Assembly (NCBI RefSeq): GCF_025698545.1
Contig: NC_068576.1
Coordinates: forward strand, 54,782,094-54,846,093
Origin: Gossypium raimondii
Lineage: Eukaryota; Streptophyta; Magnoliopsida; Malvales; Malvaceae
Direction: 5' to 3'
Length of the DNA stretch: 64,000 nucleotides
The notes beneath the pieces are model-generated. The model saw nothing but the letters and a program-made list of their open reading frames with translations, was not told the DNA's origin and did no database searches. Made by a program: the position numbers and the translations under genes. This document shows positions 37,501-49,346 of the stretch, in pieces (within the stretch, counting starts at the first letter, position 1; each line of letters begins with the position of its first letter).

Positions 37501-39574
37501 GCAATCAAATAACCATTTACTTTGTTTTCAACTATTCATTTGTATGTATATATTGCCTTATGGCTGGGATACACGGAATAGATTATAGTATCTAAGTTTT
37601 TGCTTCCTATTTTCTTTCCATTATTATTACATGTTTAATGAATAATGATGATCATTGTATTTAATTTTTAAAAAAAACAAATCATTCAATTGAACCAATA
37701 TCACTAGTACACCGTAAACCCTACCGTGAGATAAATGCCATGGGGGGATGCTAATTAAGATTTACCCACTCACGCTTACAATGGGAACAAAAGAAGAAGA
37801 AAAAGAAACAATGAATTTGCTGCAGCTTCAGTTGTTCATTTTTCTCTCATTCAAGCCTTACACTGATCAATCAAATTGTAGAACATCTTAAGTACGGTTG
37901 TGGAAATAAAAGCTGACAACAATAGATTATAAAGGTTGCTTATGTTTCACCTCTGTCCTGCCAGATATAATCACTCCTAACTTCCTTCACTATGGTACAT
38001 CTAAATCGTACGATTGAAATCATGAGATATTTTGTGGTGCTCACTCATACTTTAATTATATGGTCGAGGTTTGATCCCATTTTATGACTAACCGTTTATT
38101 TTTTTAAAGAGTATCCGTAGTAAAAATGAATTATTGTTATCAACGATGAACACCCTGATTACAACAAAAAAAGAATGATAAGATTTAGATTTTAATAAAT
38201 TTTGAATCTCAAATTCGAGTCTTGTAAATATGTTATTTTCCAAATTCATTTTAATTATAGTTATTTAGTTTCAATTTAGTCAGTTGGTGAAATGATTAGT
38301 TGTAATGACGGATTTTGATAAAAACTGTTGATGAATTTAGTCAGTTGTTGAAATGATTAGTTGTAATGATGGATTTATTTCAAAAGCCTTGAACTTCTGT
38401 TCAGATTATTAACTGAATCTGCTGAGATTCTGGTCCTGACCAATAGAGAAAATGGTTATAATGTACACAATTTTGACTAGTAATAATATTAGCCCATTTT
38501 TCTAACTAGAGTCAATGGCGCCTTATTTGTTTTAGTTCTGGGTCCTTGATAATCTAAATTTAGGTCCTACCATGCCTAATTGTCGAGCAATGCGTAACCA
38601 AGGGCCCTCTTGGCTGAATGGTACCTCTTCAAGTGTGAATTAGTCAATTTAATCCCTTTCAACCTTTTAATGGAAAAATTGTAATTTTGACCCTATCAAA
38701 AGTTCAAATTTCACTCAAAGCCATTTTAATACAAAATATGCAGCTTTGACTGCCCTAAAGTTTTTTAATTTTACCTCAAGCCCCCATCACATAATTCCTG
38801 ATTTCATCATTGTGTTTACATCTCTTGTCCTACTTTATAATTTCAATTGTAAAGTATTTGTGGGCAAAACTAGGAATTTAGCTCAATCCTTAAATTTTTA
38901 CATCCGTGGACAGTTACGAAAATAACAAAACCAAGGCATAGACAGTACAACAACGCATTTGATGGTATAAAACCCATCAGGTAAGCAGCCCAAGACGCTT
39001 ACTCGGATAAAATGGGCCTAGTCGAGGATACAGCCAGTTTAATATTAGTACACCAACCATGAACTGAAGTATGTTACAATTCTGCCGGGATTTAGCTACA
39101 AGCTGAAAAGTGTATATCCTCTAGAATGGTGAACCTTGGGGGTTCTTTCGTTATGCTCTGTTAACCAACTTTTCTGCCCCATATTGATCCCAGGAGCTCA
39201 GAGATTTGGTGTATAAATGACTTTAAAACCATCATTCAACCTGGTCAGGTAGCTTGCAGGTCTTGAATCTTGCAAGTCCAGGACAGGAGCTTCCATCCGA
39301 AGGCTTCACCACATTCTGAAATGTATTCACTTTCTATATTTTAACACCCATGCACAATATACAACGCTTCCAACAGCACGTTGATTCAGCAACCCCACAT
39401 TTTATATTCGGGCTCAAGCACTAAATAACCCTCTATTCAGCTGCCAATATAGTGAAAATTGGTTATGTAAACAGTCCTACAAATACATGCCTACTAGCCA
39501 AAGCTTCCTACCATCAATATAGAGTCTAGAATACAACAGTGTAGAATGGTAAAGGAAATATACCTTTATTTTGA
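34537..39574. other. Gene-poor region between the B3 gene and the unknown-protein gene
   Basis: No gene I can support. Frames at 34783-35181, 35908-36138 and 36719-36925 lack family resemblance. Base composition is less AT-rich at 34780-37100 than around it, so a non-coding transcript is possible but unproven. A TA microsatellite is at 36547-36569. A tRNA-like scrap with GAGGTTTGATCCC lies near 38075. At 39230-39305 (minus) lies a possible decayed last exon of the neighbouring gene. Confidence 0.4.
36547..36569. repeat. TA microsatellite
   Basis: About eleven AT dinucleotide units in a row. Confidence 0.9.
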
Positions 39575-42500
39575 TCAGCATTTCTCTAGCTCTGGTTTCG
39601 TGTGCGAGCCATGCGCTCGATACTTCATTAAGTTAGAAGCTTCTTTAGCCTCAAGCCACAGTTTCCTATAAAATAAGGCTTCTGGTGGAATTTCATGCTC
39701 CTTAATAACCTGGATCTTGTATCGAGAATAGAAAAGTTAAGAGCACCTTGCCAATTAATTAGAGCATCAAATTCAGTAACAAATTATCAGCTCATTGACC
39801 TGCTTGCAACCTTCAGCATCATTACTTTGATAAAAAGAGCATAGCAACCTACTTTTTTTTTTAATCATTGCAATATTGGGGGAGGGGAAAGGGGGATAAC
39901 AGGGTTTGAACCCATGTCATAGCGCCCTACTACTTAACATAAGAACAGATATTTCATGTATTTTCTGATAATGTAAAACAGCTTTATCCCTCACCTTTGA
40001 CACTTGAAAATTTGTATTATCCACTGACAATGCATTATTTAAGGTTTTCAGATCCTGGTAAAGCTCCTAGTATGAGATTGTTTACATGTCTTGTAATAGA
40101 AAACAACTATTCATACAGAGGCAGAAAGGGGGTCTAAGATCATTCTATCTCAGGTATAATGCTTTTAGTCTCAGCATATAAGAGAATAATAGTTTATACT
40201 CTGATCTAGGCATGGCCGGTGAAATGTAAATCGAACAAACAGATGCAATAAGGTTGCAATTATTATCATAGGAACATAATAACAGTTATCTTTAAAACAT
40301 TAAGCAAAATGACGCATATAAGACCAAGAATGCGAAAAAAGATATAAAAGTACCGTACCTCACGGTGATCAGCTGCTTGTCTCTTACCATATAAAGTGCT
40401 CAAGTGACTTGATTCGGGCCTTACACCTCTTTCACCAGCCCAATGTCTGATAACACCATAAAGGTTATTAATTATATTAAGGATCTTATCATGTTCATGC
40501 TCACTCATTGAACCTAAAGCAAATGAATAATTCTGTAGAAGCAACTCCGACAAAAATTGGATTGTATTAATCATTAAATTAACATCAAGTTTGGGAGGTG
40601 TAGACTTGGGCGGCTCTTGAAATCTTTGAGTTAAATCAGAAAAAACACCATCTCCAATTGAATGTGAAGTCAGGGAAATTTCTGTTGTAGGGAATGAGAT
40701 GCTAGAACTTTGCCCAGCCTGTGCCATGTCCGCAACACTGTCTAACGCATTATATGTTGCATTAGCAATACCCTCCATGCAGCCAGTAACATTTTCAAGC
40801 TGACTTTCAGAGATAACACTCTCTTTCCCAGGAGGTTGAAAACAGCAAGGACTGCCATACTCGAGTCTTGAGTCATAGGCATCAAAAGAAAAATGGAATC
40901 CTATATCATCGATCCTTTCTGAAGGACATGTGCCTGCTCTAGCAGAACCCAATAATTCATTTTCTCTTGAAGAAATAGCAGCTAAAGCTCCAATATTCTG
41001 AGAAGCGAGAGAATTATCTCCATGACAATCCTTCTGATGATAATCAGCTTTTTGTTTAGAATTTGCAGGAATAAACACAGGTGCCAGAGGATTTAAACTA
41101 TTACGTGCCACTTTTTCATTCTTAGAATGTTCTAATTTCGGAGACACTGAAACTCTGAAAGGAGATTGACCCTTAGAATCTTCTGAATTCACAGGCACTG
41201 AACAGCTAAACAGAGACTTATATGCCTGTGTTCCTGGCCAGCAAGGTGAATCTACATCCGAATCATCACTGTTGCTGGAACATTTATCATCAGCTATACC
41301 TGCTTTAGCACCATGTTGTTCTAAAGCCAAGTCTTCATGAACATTGGGACAAGCAATTTGAAGCTTGGATTTTGCCATAATAGAAGGGCTTTTAGTCTCA
41401 TTGCAGGCAGGTTCAACAATAGTTCTCAATAAAAGGTCTTGGCAAGCAACCTTGTCTAGGGGACTCTGCACCATATCACTACCAATCATGCCAGGCACGA
41501 CATAGCCAAAATATGAATCCGTTTTGCTGAGTGCATCAATGCCACCATAAGCCACATTCTCTAACGGAACAGGATTAACAATTGGTGGATTGTAACTAGC
41601 ACTTGATGGTTTGAAAGTTTGAGCTGAATAAGCAAAATGCTTTGGTGCACATGAAACCAGAGTTTCAGCTGCACAAGAGGCAAGATTGGGAAAGCATCTC
41701 TCATTGTTAATAATAGTTGAATCACAATGACTCGTACTCAGCAATGGCACTGAGTACGACAGTTGACTCTGAGTATGTTGAGGTCTTGAAGAAGAGATCA
41801 AACCTGATGCTATTGAACACGACTTCGTCAAACATATATTCGACAAATTTACTTTGGAATTAGCCATTCGAAAAACACTGCTTTCTGTAAGTGTTTTATC
41901 CTTGTATTCTGGTCTAATTCTATCATCTCTTTCATGCAAAACAGAAGATGTTTCACTAACAAGTTTTGATACTTCAATAGTAGTACCTAAACAAAATCAT
42001 TAACAGTTTCAGCCCTTATTGCATGGACACTAGAAAAAGAAAAAAGTGATTGAAATATGTTTCCTATTTATTCATCTTTGCATCTACAATTAATCTCCGG
42101 TCAATCCAAGATGAATAAAACCCTAAGATTCAAAACTTATATAACTACTTATCCTTTGAAGCTACTAAATTTCAAGTACTAGAAAGTCACAAACTCACAA
42201 TTGCTAATACCTAATGACAGTAATGAGATTGTCGTAGTTTATTTCTATTGACAGAATACAAGAATGTAAGAACAAAATCAGCACCAATGAATCAATTATA
42301 GCAAACTAGTTAGTTCCCTACGACCATGAAAAACCCTGTAAGAAACTGAAAGTACCTTGCTGAAGCAGGTTCCCTTGTAACCCGTGATGATTTGTAGCAG
42401 TTCCCAGCACTCCACTCTCTGGGTCCACATTGCTAAAGCTTGAAGAACTAGGAGTGAAACTGGTTTGAACTAGAGGATCCACGAAAGGGTTGTTTATAAA

Positions 42501-42779
42501 ACAAGAATTAGGCTCGAAGTCAAGGTCATTGACAAAAGGGGTAGCAGTAATTGCAGTAGAGTCAGAGTGGTAAGCACAGTAGCCTTGTTGACGTTGACCA
42601 CCCAAATTCAGGTAAGGAAAGGGTTGATCAAGACCGGAAGTAGAGTCAAGCAAAGGGTCAAAAGATTCATGGCGATTGAAAGGGCTGGTGATGGTGAACG
42701 GACGAGCCAAAGGAGACAAACGAGACGAGGGTGTAGGGATTGAAAAGACATTCATGGCCGCTTTACTTCTTTCACTCAT
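39575..42779 (-). CDS. Conserved plant protein of unknown function, 728 aa
   Basis: Exons on the minus strand: 42779-42356, 41986-40359, 39709-39575. GT-AG junctions; 2,187 bases in frame. The start is the first ATG (MSERSKAAMNVFSIPTP). The protein is Ser-, Asn- and Pro-rich and largely disordered. It has a DVDSPCWPGTQAYKS box near the middle, a helical segment near KLDVNLMINTIQFLSELLL, and a C-terminal part EALFYRKLWLEAKEA that I recall from an uncharacterised plant-only family. No enzymatic domain, signal peptide or membrane segment is visible. The reading frame stops soon after ELEKC. Family members, as I recall, continue further, and a possible extra exon (ARFKTCKLPD) lies at about 39305-39230 out of that frame. 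The C-terminus may therefore be shortened. A SINE sits in intron 2. Confidence 0.75.
39851..39945 (-). mobile_element. SINE fragment in intron 2 of the unknown-protein gene
   Basis: On the minus strand, AAGTAGTAGGGCG (A-box-like) and GGGTTCAAACCCTG (B-box-like) are followed by a C-rich body and an A-run of about ten bases at the low-coordinate end. The layout fits a tRNA-derived SINE. Confidence 0.5.
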
Positions 42780-44515
42780 CGTTCTCCACACCAAACCACA
42801 CCCACTTAAAAAAACACACACACAAAAACCTGTTAAATTTTCAACATTTCATATACACAAACAAAACAGAACAGAAAATCAAGAACTAATGATAAGTGGA
42901 CATGATCATCATGCTGTTATTCTTAACATGATTTTTTTTCCAGTGGTAGATGAAAAAAGGAAACAGTTTTGATATTGAAGTGGTAAAAGAATAATTGAAG
43001 AATGCATATTGAATATAACATGAATGGATGAATTATTTCATATTTCTTACCTGAAAAAGAAATTATTGAAGCTGTTTTTTTTTTTTTTTTTGAGGGGGAG
43101 TTTGAACTTTTTATTTTAATTTGTTTGGTTTTATACTGTAGGAAGAAGAACACGGAGAAGCTCTTCCTCTTCTATTTGATTTTTATTTGAACATGGACTT
43201 TTTTTTCTTAATGACAGCTTCCTTAATAAGTCATTGACCAATATTACACTAACACGTAGGATCGCCCCTCGCTCTTTTTCCTATTTATGATTTAACCCTT
43301 TAACTTTTCCATTTATTTTCTTTTTTCTTATACAATTACTAAATTACGCATATAGCAACTCGATTACTCTAATAGTAACCGTGCTAAAACCATGTTCTCT
43401 TTGTTCGAATTAAATTTATTTTTTATAAATAATTAATGTAAATTTAAACCAACAATACGAAAGAAGTTTAAATTAAAAGTAATGCTAAATTTATCACTCC
43501 AAATTACAAAATTTAGTAAGTAAAATTTGTTAAAGGATCAAAGCTATATGAATAGGATAATAAATGAATTAGGGGCACCGCCCCCTCTGATTACATGAGG
43601 CTTGCTTTCAGAACTAAAATATAAATATATAACATGACAAAAACAAATTGGCATTTAATTAATCTGTCAAAATTGTAAATTATGAAGAGATGAGGGATTC
43701 ATTTGTAATTAACACAAAATGAGTGACGTTGCATATCCTATTAGGTAATGGATTAAATAGATGGGTTTCTTGGAAACTGGCAAGAAGTAAGAACCCAACA
43801 ACCACGAAGAGAAAAATGAAATTACCAATTTATCAATTGAAATTAAGTTAATTAATTTATTGTGTCTCTTCTTTTATTATGTATTAACAATATTTTTAAA
43901 AATATAAATATACCAAGAAATTAATAATTTTCTAATGCCACGTGGAACACGGCTTTTGACATTGGCAACTTGGTAAGAACTTCAACCGTTGGATCTTTCT
44001 TTTTGGGAAATTCCAAACCAATCAAACGGTCCAGAACAATTTCAATGAGTTTCCTACCTTTTCGATGAAGAAAGGGCACTTTTTTTTTACAAAAAGAAAT
44101 CGTTCAATTTTATTAATTTATTCTTTCTAGGAACCAAAAAGAAACTTCGATTAATTTCAGGGAAAATGGAGCTAAGTAAAATTTTAAATTATCCAAAGTG
44201 ACATCATTGGTATTTTGACATTTGTAGAAAAGACTTTAGTAAATGCCCTTTTTTTGTAACTTTAGTTACATCTTTTATTTGTCAATATTTGACGCTGGCA
44301 TAAGATTTGTCAATTTTTTTAGTAAAAAGCATTATTTATATTAAAAATACATATTTATCCAGACAAAAAAATTCTCTAGTAATTGTATTCACCAAGATTA
44401 CTTTGTTTATAAGTTTCAGTGTTGGTCCATTTGTATCAAACAAAAAGAAAAGTACATTTGACCTATAGTATAATGTATACTTATAATTGTATCAAGTTAT
44501 GAGGTGTGCTGTGGT
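42780..44515. other. Intergenic DNA upstream of the unknown-protein gene
   Basis: The first 400 bases are the likely leader and promoter, with a CT/T-rich tract near 43073-43095. The rest is AT-rich and has no gene. Confidence 0.45.
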
Positions 44516-44772
44516 CAGTGGTGGAGTCGAAAAAAATTTTTGGGGTCGGAATTAAATTGTATATTTTTACAATAGTAAAAATATAAATTTATCATTTTAA
44601 TTTATTATATCTTTATAATTTTTAAAAGATTAAATTAATTTTTTATTATTTTTAGGAGGCTAAAGTGTAATTTTACCATTACTAATTTAAAGTTTTATAA
44701 ATTATAAAGGGCCTAAATAAAAAAAAATTATTTTAAGGGGTCGGGGCCCCTGCCTTCTTGACTCCGCCACTA
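44516..44772. mobile_element. hAT-type MITE, 257 bp
   Basis: Left end CAGTGGTGGAGTC and inverted right end TAGTGGCGGAGTC are near-identical terminal repeats. The 8-base flanks GCTGTGGT and AATGTGGT match at 6 of 8 positions, consistent with an aged hAT duplication. The interior is AT-rich and non-coding. It belongs to the same broad class as the element at 10352-10557. Confidence 0.7.
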
Positions 44773-45315
44773 AATGTGGTGGTTATTCACTTTTTCCTTT
44801 AAGGCTAAGGGTTTGATCCACGTTCTTAGGAATAGAGCACACTTTGATTTTAACAAAAGAAATTTACTTTTATATCTTTTTAAAATTTAACACATAAAGG
44901 TAATATAGTAATTTCAAATTATCAGGACAAAACGTGCAAACAAATAAATATCAAAATTGCTAAAATTCATTTAAAATGGATTGATTCAAAATTTATCCAT
45001 AACACGTCTGAAAATGGAAAAAAATTCACAAATTATCACATACACGATAATATACCTTCATGACCAAGAAAACAGTAACGCAGCAAGCAAGGGAGCAGAT
45101 TCCAATCGAGTACATTCACTCTTTACAATCCCCAAAAGATGAAATATATATATATATATATATATATATATTACTTTTAATAAAAGCTACATATATTAAT
45201 GATTAAATCCACAATGATGAAATTCTTTTCACACTCAGTTATTTTCTCAAATGATATTACATGATCCATCATGGTGAATTTATGTCACAAATTCAATTTA
45301 CATCTGCACTTTTTG
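44773..45315. other. Intergenic DNA and 3' flank of the HIPP gene
   Basis: No gene. Holds a long TA microsatellite at 45144-45171. Confidence 0.5.
45144..45171. repeat. TA microsatellite
   Basis: Fourteen AT dinucleotide units in a row. Confidence 0.9.
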
Positions 45316-46981
45316 CTACATGAGAGAGCAAGCATTCACATTGTCATCGTTGAACAAGTTACTGACTTTGTCGTCTCCACGAATCGTTACAGGTATGTTA
45401 CCATGCCTGTGTCCTAAGTTGTACCCATGCCTGTAATAATTATAACTCTCTCTGTACTCATTGGTCGTGTCTTTATAATATTCAGCGGTTGTGGTGAAGT
45501 ACAAAGGAGGATCAGGGTAAGGCCAGAATTCAGCCCTTTTCCCTGCCCTCCTCACTCGTTTCAGAACCTTGTTCCGATCAACGTATCCGATCACCGTCAC
45601 CTTCTCCATCTCTATGTCGACTTCCACCGAATCGATCCCTAACATCATTAATAATGATCCTATGAAAAGGAATCATTCCCTTAAAGAAAAGGAGAACCTG
45701 TTATGAAATATACCTCTAAGCTTGTAAATGGCGTTTTTGATTACTCTTTCGCAACCAGTGCAGCACATCCTGACTTTGAGGTCCACCGTCTAATAAAGCA
45801 AAGATTTATAAGTTTTAACAGTGAATAGATTATTCTGGGTTTCCTTGTTCAAAAAGGCCCTTTATGCTTTGTTCTTTTATGTAGTTATAGGAAACTTGAG
45901 GGATTAAGAAACCCCTTCACCATGTTTAAACTTAATTGGTTTTTGGAGGTTCTTGAACCCAATCAGGCCAGGAAACAAATTCCTAAAGCTGGTTCAAGAA
46001 CTATATACTAAAAGTTTAGTGCACATTTCACTGAAGTTTAAGGCTTTATTTTTGTAAATTTTGAGAGAGAGAAAAAAAAAAAGATTTTAGCACATGATTT
46101 TATAGAGTTAATAACTTCCAAACATAGAATGAACAGGGTTTAAGATTGGAATTTTTACAATATTTTCTTGAAATGTATTAAAAATGGGTAAAAATTAAGA
46201 GTTAAATTATATTTTACTCTCTTTACTTAAAAATAGGTAAATTAATTTTATACTTAAATCAAAAAGTAATTTGATCCTTTCTGTTAAAAATATTTTTACT
46301 GTTAAAAACTAGCTTAGTTGATGAAATAATTAGACAATTACACTTGGCGTGAGATGCTTACCTCATGTTGAGGTACTAAGACAAATTTTAATGGTAAAAT
46401 GAATGGAATTTTAGTAGAATAACAAATTTACTCTTTGATCTAATGTATAAAGACCAATTTATTTATTTTTGAATAAATAAAATAAAATGCAATCTATTTT
46501 CAAATATAAGAACTTTGGTGATAGAAAAACCTCATTTGGACGTTTAAAATTTAACCAAACAACAAAGGAACAAACATAGTATGTTGAACAAGCAATATAA
46601 CCCTTTTTTCTTTGAAGAAGAAAAGCATGTAGGTTGTATATTCAAAAATATATTCTCGTTATCATATCTAAATATGCATCAGATGCAAGAGATAAATAGC
46701 CGTCATGTATACATTCATAAGACCCATTTGTTTTTTCCATTCATTGTCATGACAAGTCGGCGAAGGCAAACAATTAAGATACCTAGATGGATTCAAAAAA
46801 GAAGAACAAAATATACTATGGGGGGATGAAGGGAAACCTGCAAGGAAAGTGGTCGAGCCTTAGGCATGCTGTAGTAATTGATGTTGGTGATTATGCTTTT
46901 TCTTTTCTGTCGATCACCAAAGAAACAGTAAGCGATGGCTGATTTAATGGAACAAAATGCTCTTGCTATTAAGGTAGCCAT
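45316..46981 (-). CDS. Heavy-metal-associated isoprenylated plant protein (HIPP), 180 aa
   Basis: Small metallochaperone-like protein that binds copper, zinc or cadmium through one HMA domain and is held at membranes by a C-terminal lipid. Exons on the minus strand: 46981-46838, 45789-45714, 45638-45316; 543 bases in frame. Exon 2 is only 76 bases. It carries the metal site MCCTGC (M-x-C-x-x-C) inside VDLKVRMCCTGCERVIKNAIYKLRG. Exon 3 completes the HMA fold (VEVDIEMEKVTVIGYVDRNKVLKRVRRAGKRAEFWPYP), then a Tyr-rich tail, and ends with the CaaX box CSLM, a farnesylation signal. The RRAGKRAEFWPYP and FNDDNVNACSLM parts resemble Arabidopsis HIPP45-type proteins. An N-terminal extension of about 48 residues (MATLIARAFCSIKS start) precedes the HMA domain. 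A foldback MITE lies in intron 1. Confidence 0.9.
46200..46497. mobile_element. Foldback MITE inside intron 1 of the HIPP gene
   Basis: Two arms of about 100 bases are inverted copies. The left reads TTAAATTATATTTTACTCTC, ACTTAAAAATAGGTAAATTA, AATCAAAAAGTAA. The right, inverted, reads AGATTGCATTTTATTTTATT, TTCAAAAATAAATAAATTGG, GATCAAAGAGTAAA. No frame. It lies in the 1.05-kb intron between exons 1 and 2. Confidence 0.65.
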
Positions 46982-49346
46982 TAGAGACAAGTCAGCTCCC
47001 GTTTATAAAGACAAGACGAAACTTATCAAAGACGACAAATCCAATAACCCTTCCCAGCCCCAGAAGATATTCCTCTATTGCATATAAACCCAGAGTTGTG
47101 ACAAACCATTTCTTATAGATGTTTAATATACATATAAACACATTGGAGCTTACACATAGGTATGGAAATTTATAAAATAAAACCCTTTTGGGAGAGAAAG
47201 GTATCGAAAAAAACATATGTTAATGCTTGAAATGTGGGTCAAGCTAAACATGATTATTGGTGATACACTCAGAAGAGAATGTCGGCTGACTTTGAGATAA
47301 TAGGATGGGTTTAATTAGTAGGGAAAGCCAGGTTTTGATGCAAAGTGATCCTCCACCATCTTTTCGAAAATCCCAATACAACATACTTGCAACAATGATC
47401 CATATAGAAAGGTTACCAGAGTTTTATTCCCCACACATTGGTTTTATTTTTTGGTTAAACCTTACAAGTTATGTATGTTTTCATGGAATCCTAAAGAAAA
47501 TAAGAAAAGGGTTTACTGGAATTTGAATCCCGAATCTATTAGATATCATTTTTTAAAATTTGAAAATATGAATAAACTGAACTAAACTCTGAGTTTTTTA
47601 AGAAAGGTAAATTGCTTCCATTAAGATCTTAACTATGGTTTCTAAGGGGACAAATACCTAATTATATGATAAAAGAAGGGCTACCTTAGATGTAATCATA
47701 TCTATAGTTTTAATTTTATGGGTTTGTGCTACTCATACCCTACTGGCTACTTGTAATATATTTTGTATTATTAACACAAAATAATGTTATCCATTTAGAT
47801 TTATGTGCCAATGTAGTTTATCTTGAGCAACTTTTGGTTACTAATTTATTTGCTCACAGGATTCGATGTTTTCTTTTTATATTTCTGTAAGTTAGTGACA
47901 ATTCAGTGATTATCATTGGAAGCATAATTTGTTTAAAGAAAAAAAGAACAACTTTCTTTCCTGCCATTAACTCACAATTCTAGAGATGCAAAAAGACAAC
48001 AGTATAACATGAAGAATGTCCCTTGAATTTATAATTGGAATCAAGAGCTAGCTTTCTGCATTTTGATTCTGCATGTTTAGAGGTTCCATTGGCCATAACT
48101 AATTTAGCATTTATAATATAGCACCTATTGTACTTTTAGAACCATAATTTTCATCTTTCTGTAATTAATAATTTGCTCATACCTCATATTTAGATACCAT
48201 CTATCTGCTACTTAGGATCCCATTAACAAGATCAGGCATTTTATCAAAGAAGAAAGGCCTGTGATCTCATTAGAATTCTAAAAAATCTGGAAAAAAAAAA
48301 AGATGACACAGCTGCTTTGATTTCCAAGATACGTTCTGAAGCAACATTGCTAGTAGTTTTGTACCAATACATTCAATTATATCAACATTTAGAACGACAT
48401 GATATGAACCCTGGTACCTTTTATGCAAACATTTTTTTCCTTCTCAGTTTGCCTATGGCCTCCCATGTGCTCCTTGCTCCGATTACTCTGGAAGATGCCG
48501 CATCACTTGATGGTCCTTCTGGAACGCTGCTACTTACTGGTTGCAGAGGACTTCAGCTGAAATCTTGATAGCTATTTGCTTGGTTGGAGAATTTGAACTT
48601 ATACCATCAAAGCATACACGTTTTGCATATATATATATAGGGACCATCAAAGCATATACATGGAGGTTCTTACGCTGAGGGTCCATGTCACACATGCTTG
48701 TGATTGGGAAACACGGAGCATTTTGAAGAATTTCATTCCCAATGTTTCTGGTTTCAAAGGCATCCAAACAGAATCCATAACGAGCACGTTACGTCAGTGG
48801 GGTATGCCCTACTTTGCCAATTGGTGTGGGGGTCAGGCCATTAAGCCATTTGATGGGAAACAGTTGAGGGTTGAGTATTTATGTAAATAAAAAATATATC
48901 TTAAATGACTATAACGCAATTAAATACATGAATGGATAAAAAAAATACAAAAAATTGCCAACATTTTCTTTTGAGATTAGAAACTTCATTACTCAACCGT
49001 ACAGCTTATCCGGATTTCAGCTAATGTTACCAGCAGTTATGTTACCAGCCAATTCATCTACAATAAGGTTTTGACATTGTTGTGGTGAAGATTGATGGTA
49101 AAAAAGAACACTCTTTTCCCTACATATTACACATTAAGACAACTCTCTAGGCCAGCAGTAAAACCAAAGGCCATTGTGCAACATATTATACAAAGTATTC
49201 TCACGTATTCTTCAAAGCATGTGCATACACATGGGGCACAATGTACATAACTTGATCATATTTCCTACAAGATACAAAAAAGGGGGCAACAGTCTACCTA
49301 CCTACATATGGCCTGTTTGAACATCATCAAGAAGTCAAAATCCAAG
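46982..49346. other. Intergenic region between HIPP and the NAC gene
   Basis: No supported gene. The patch at 48400-48900 is less AT-rich and holds several open frames on both strands, but none resembles a family I know. A short repeat ACCATCAAAGCATA occurs at about 48603 and 48643. 48900-49346 includes the 3' untranslated region of the NAC gene. Confidence 0.4.

Noticed and set aside
38020-38100. Possible tRNA gene (GAGGTTTGATCCC)
   Set aside because: Upstream half does not fold as tRNA; treated as a decayed SINE-like piece.
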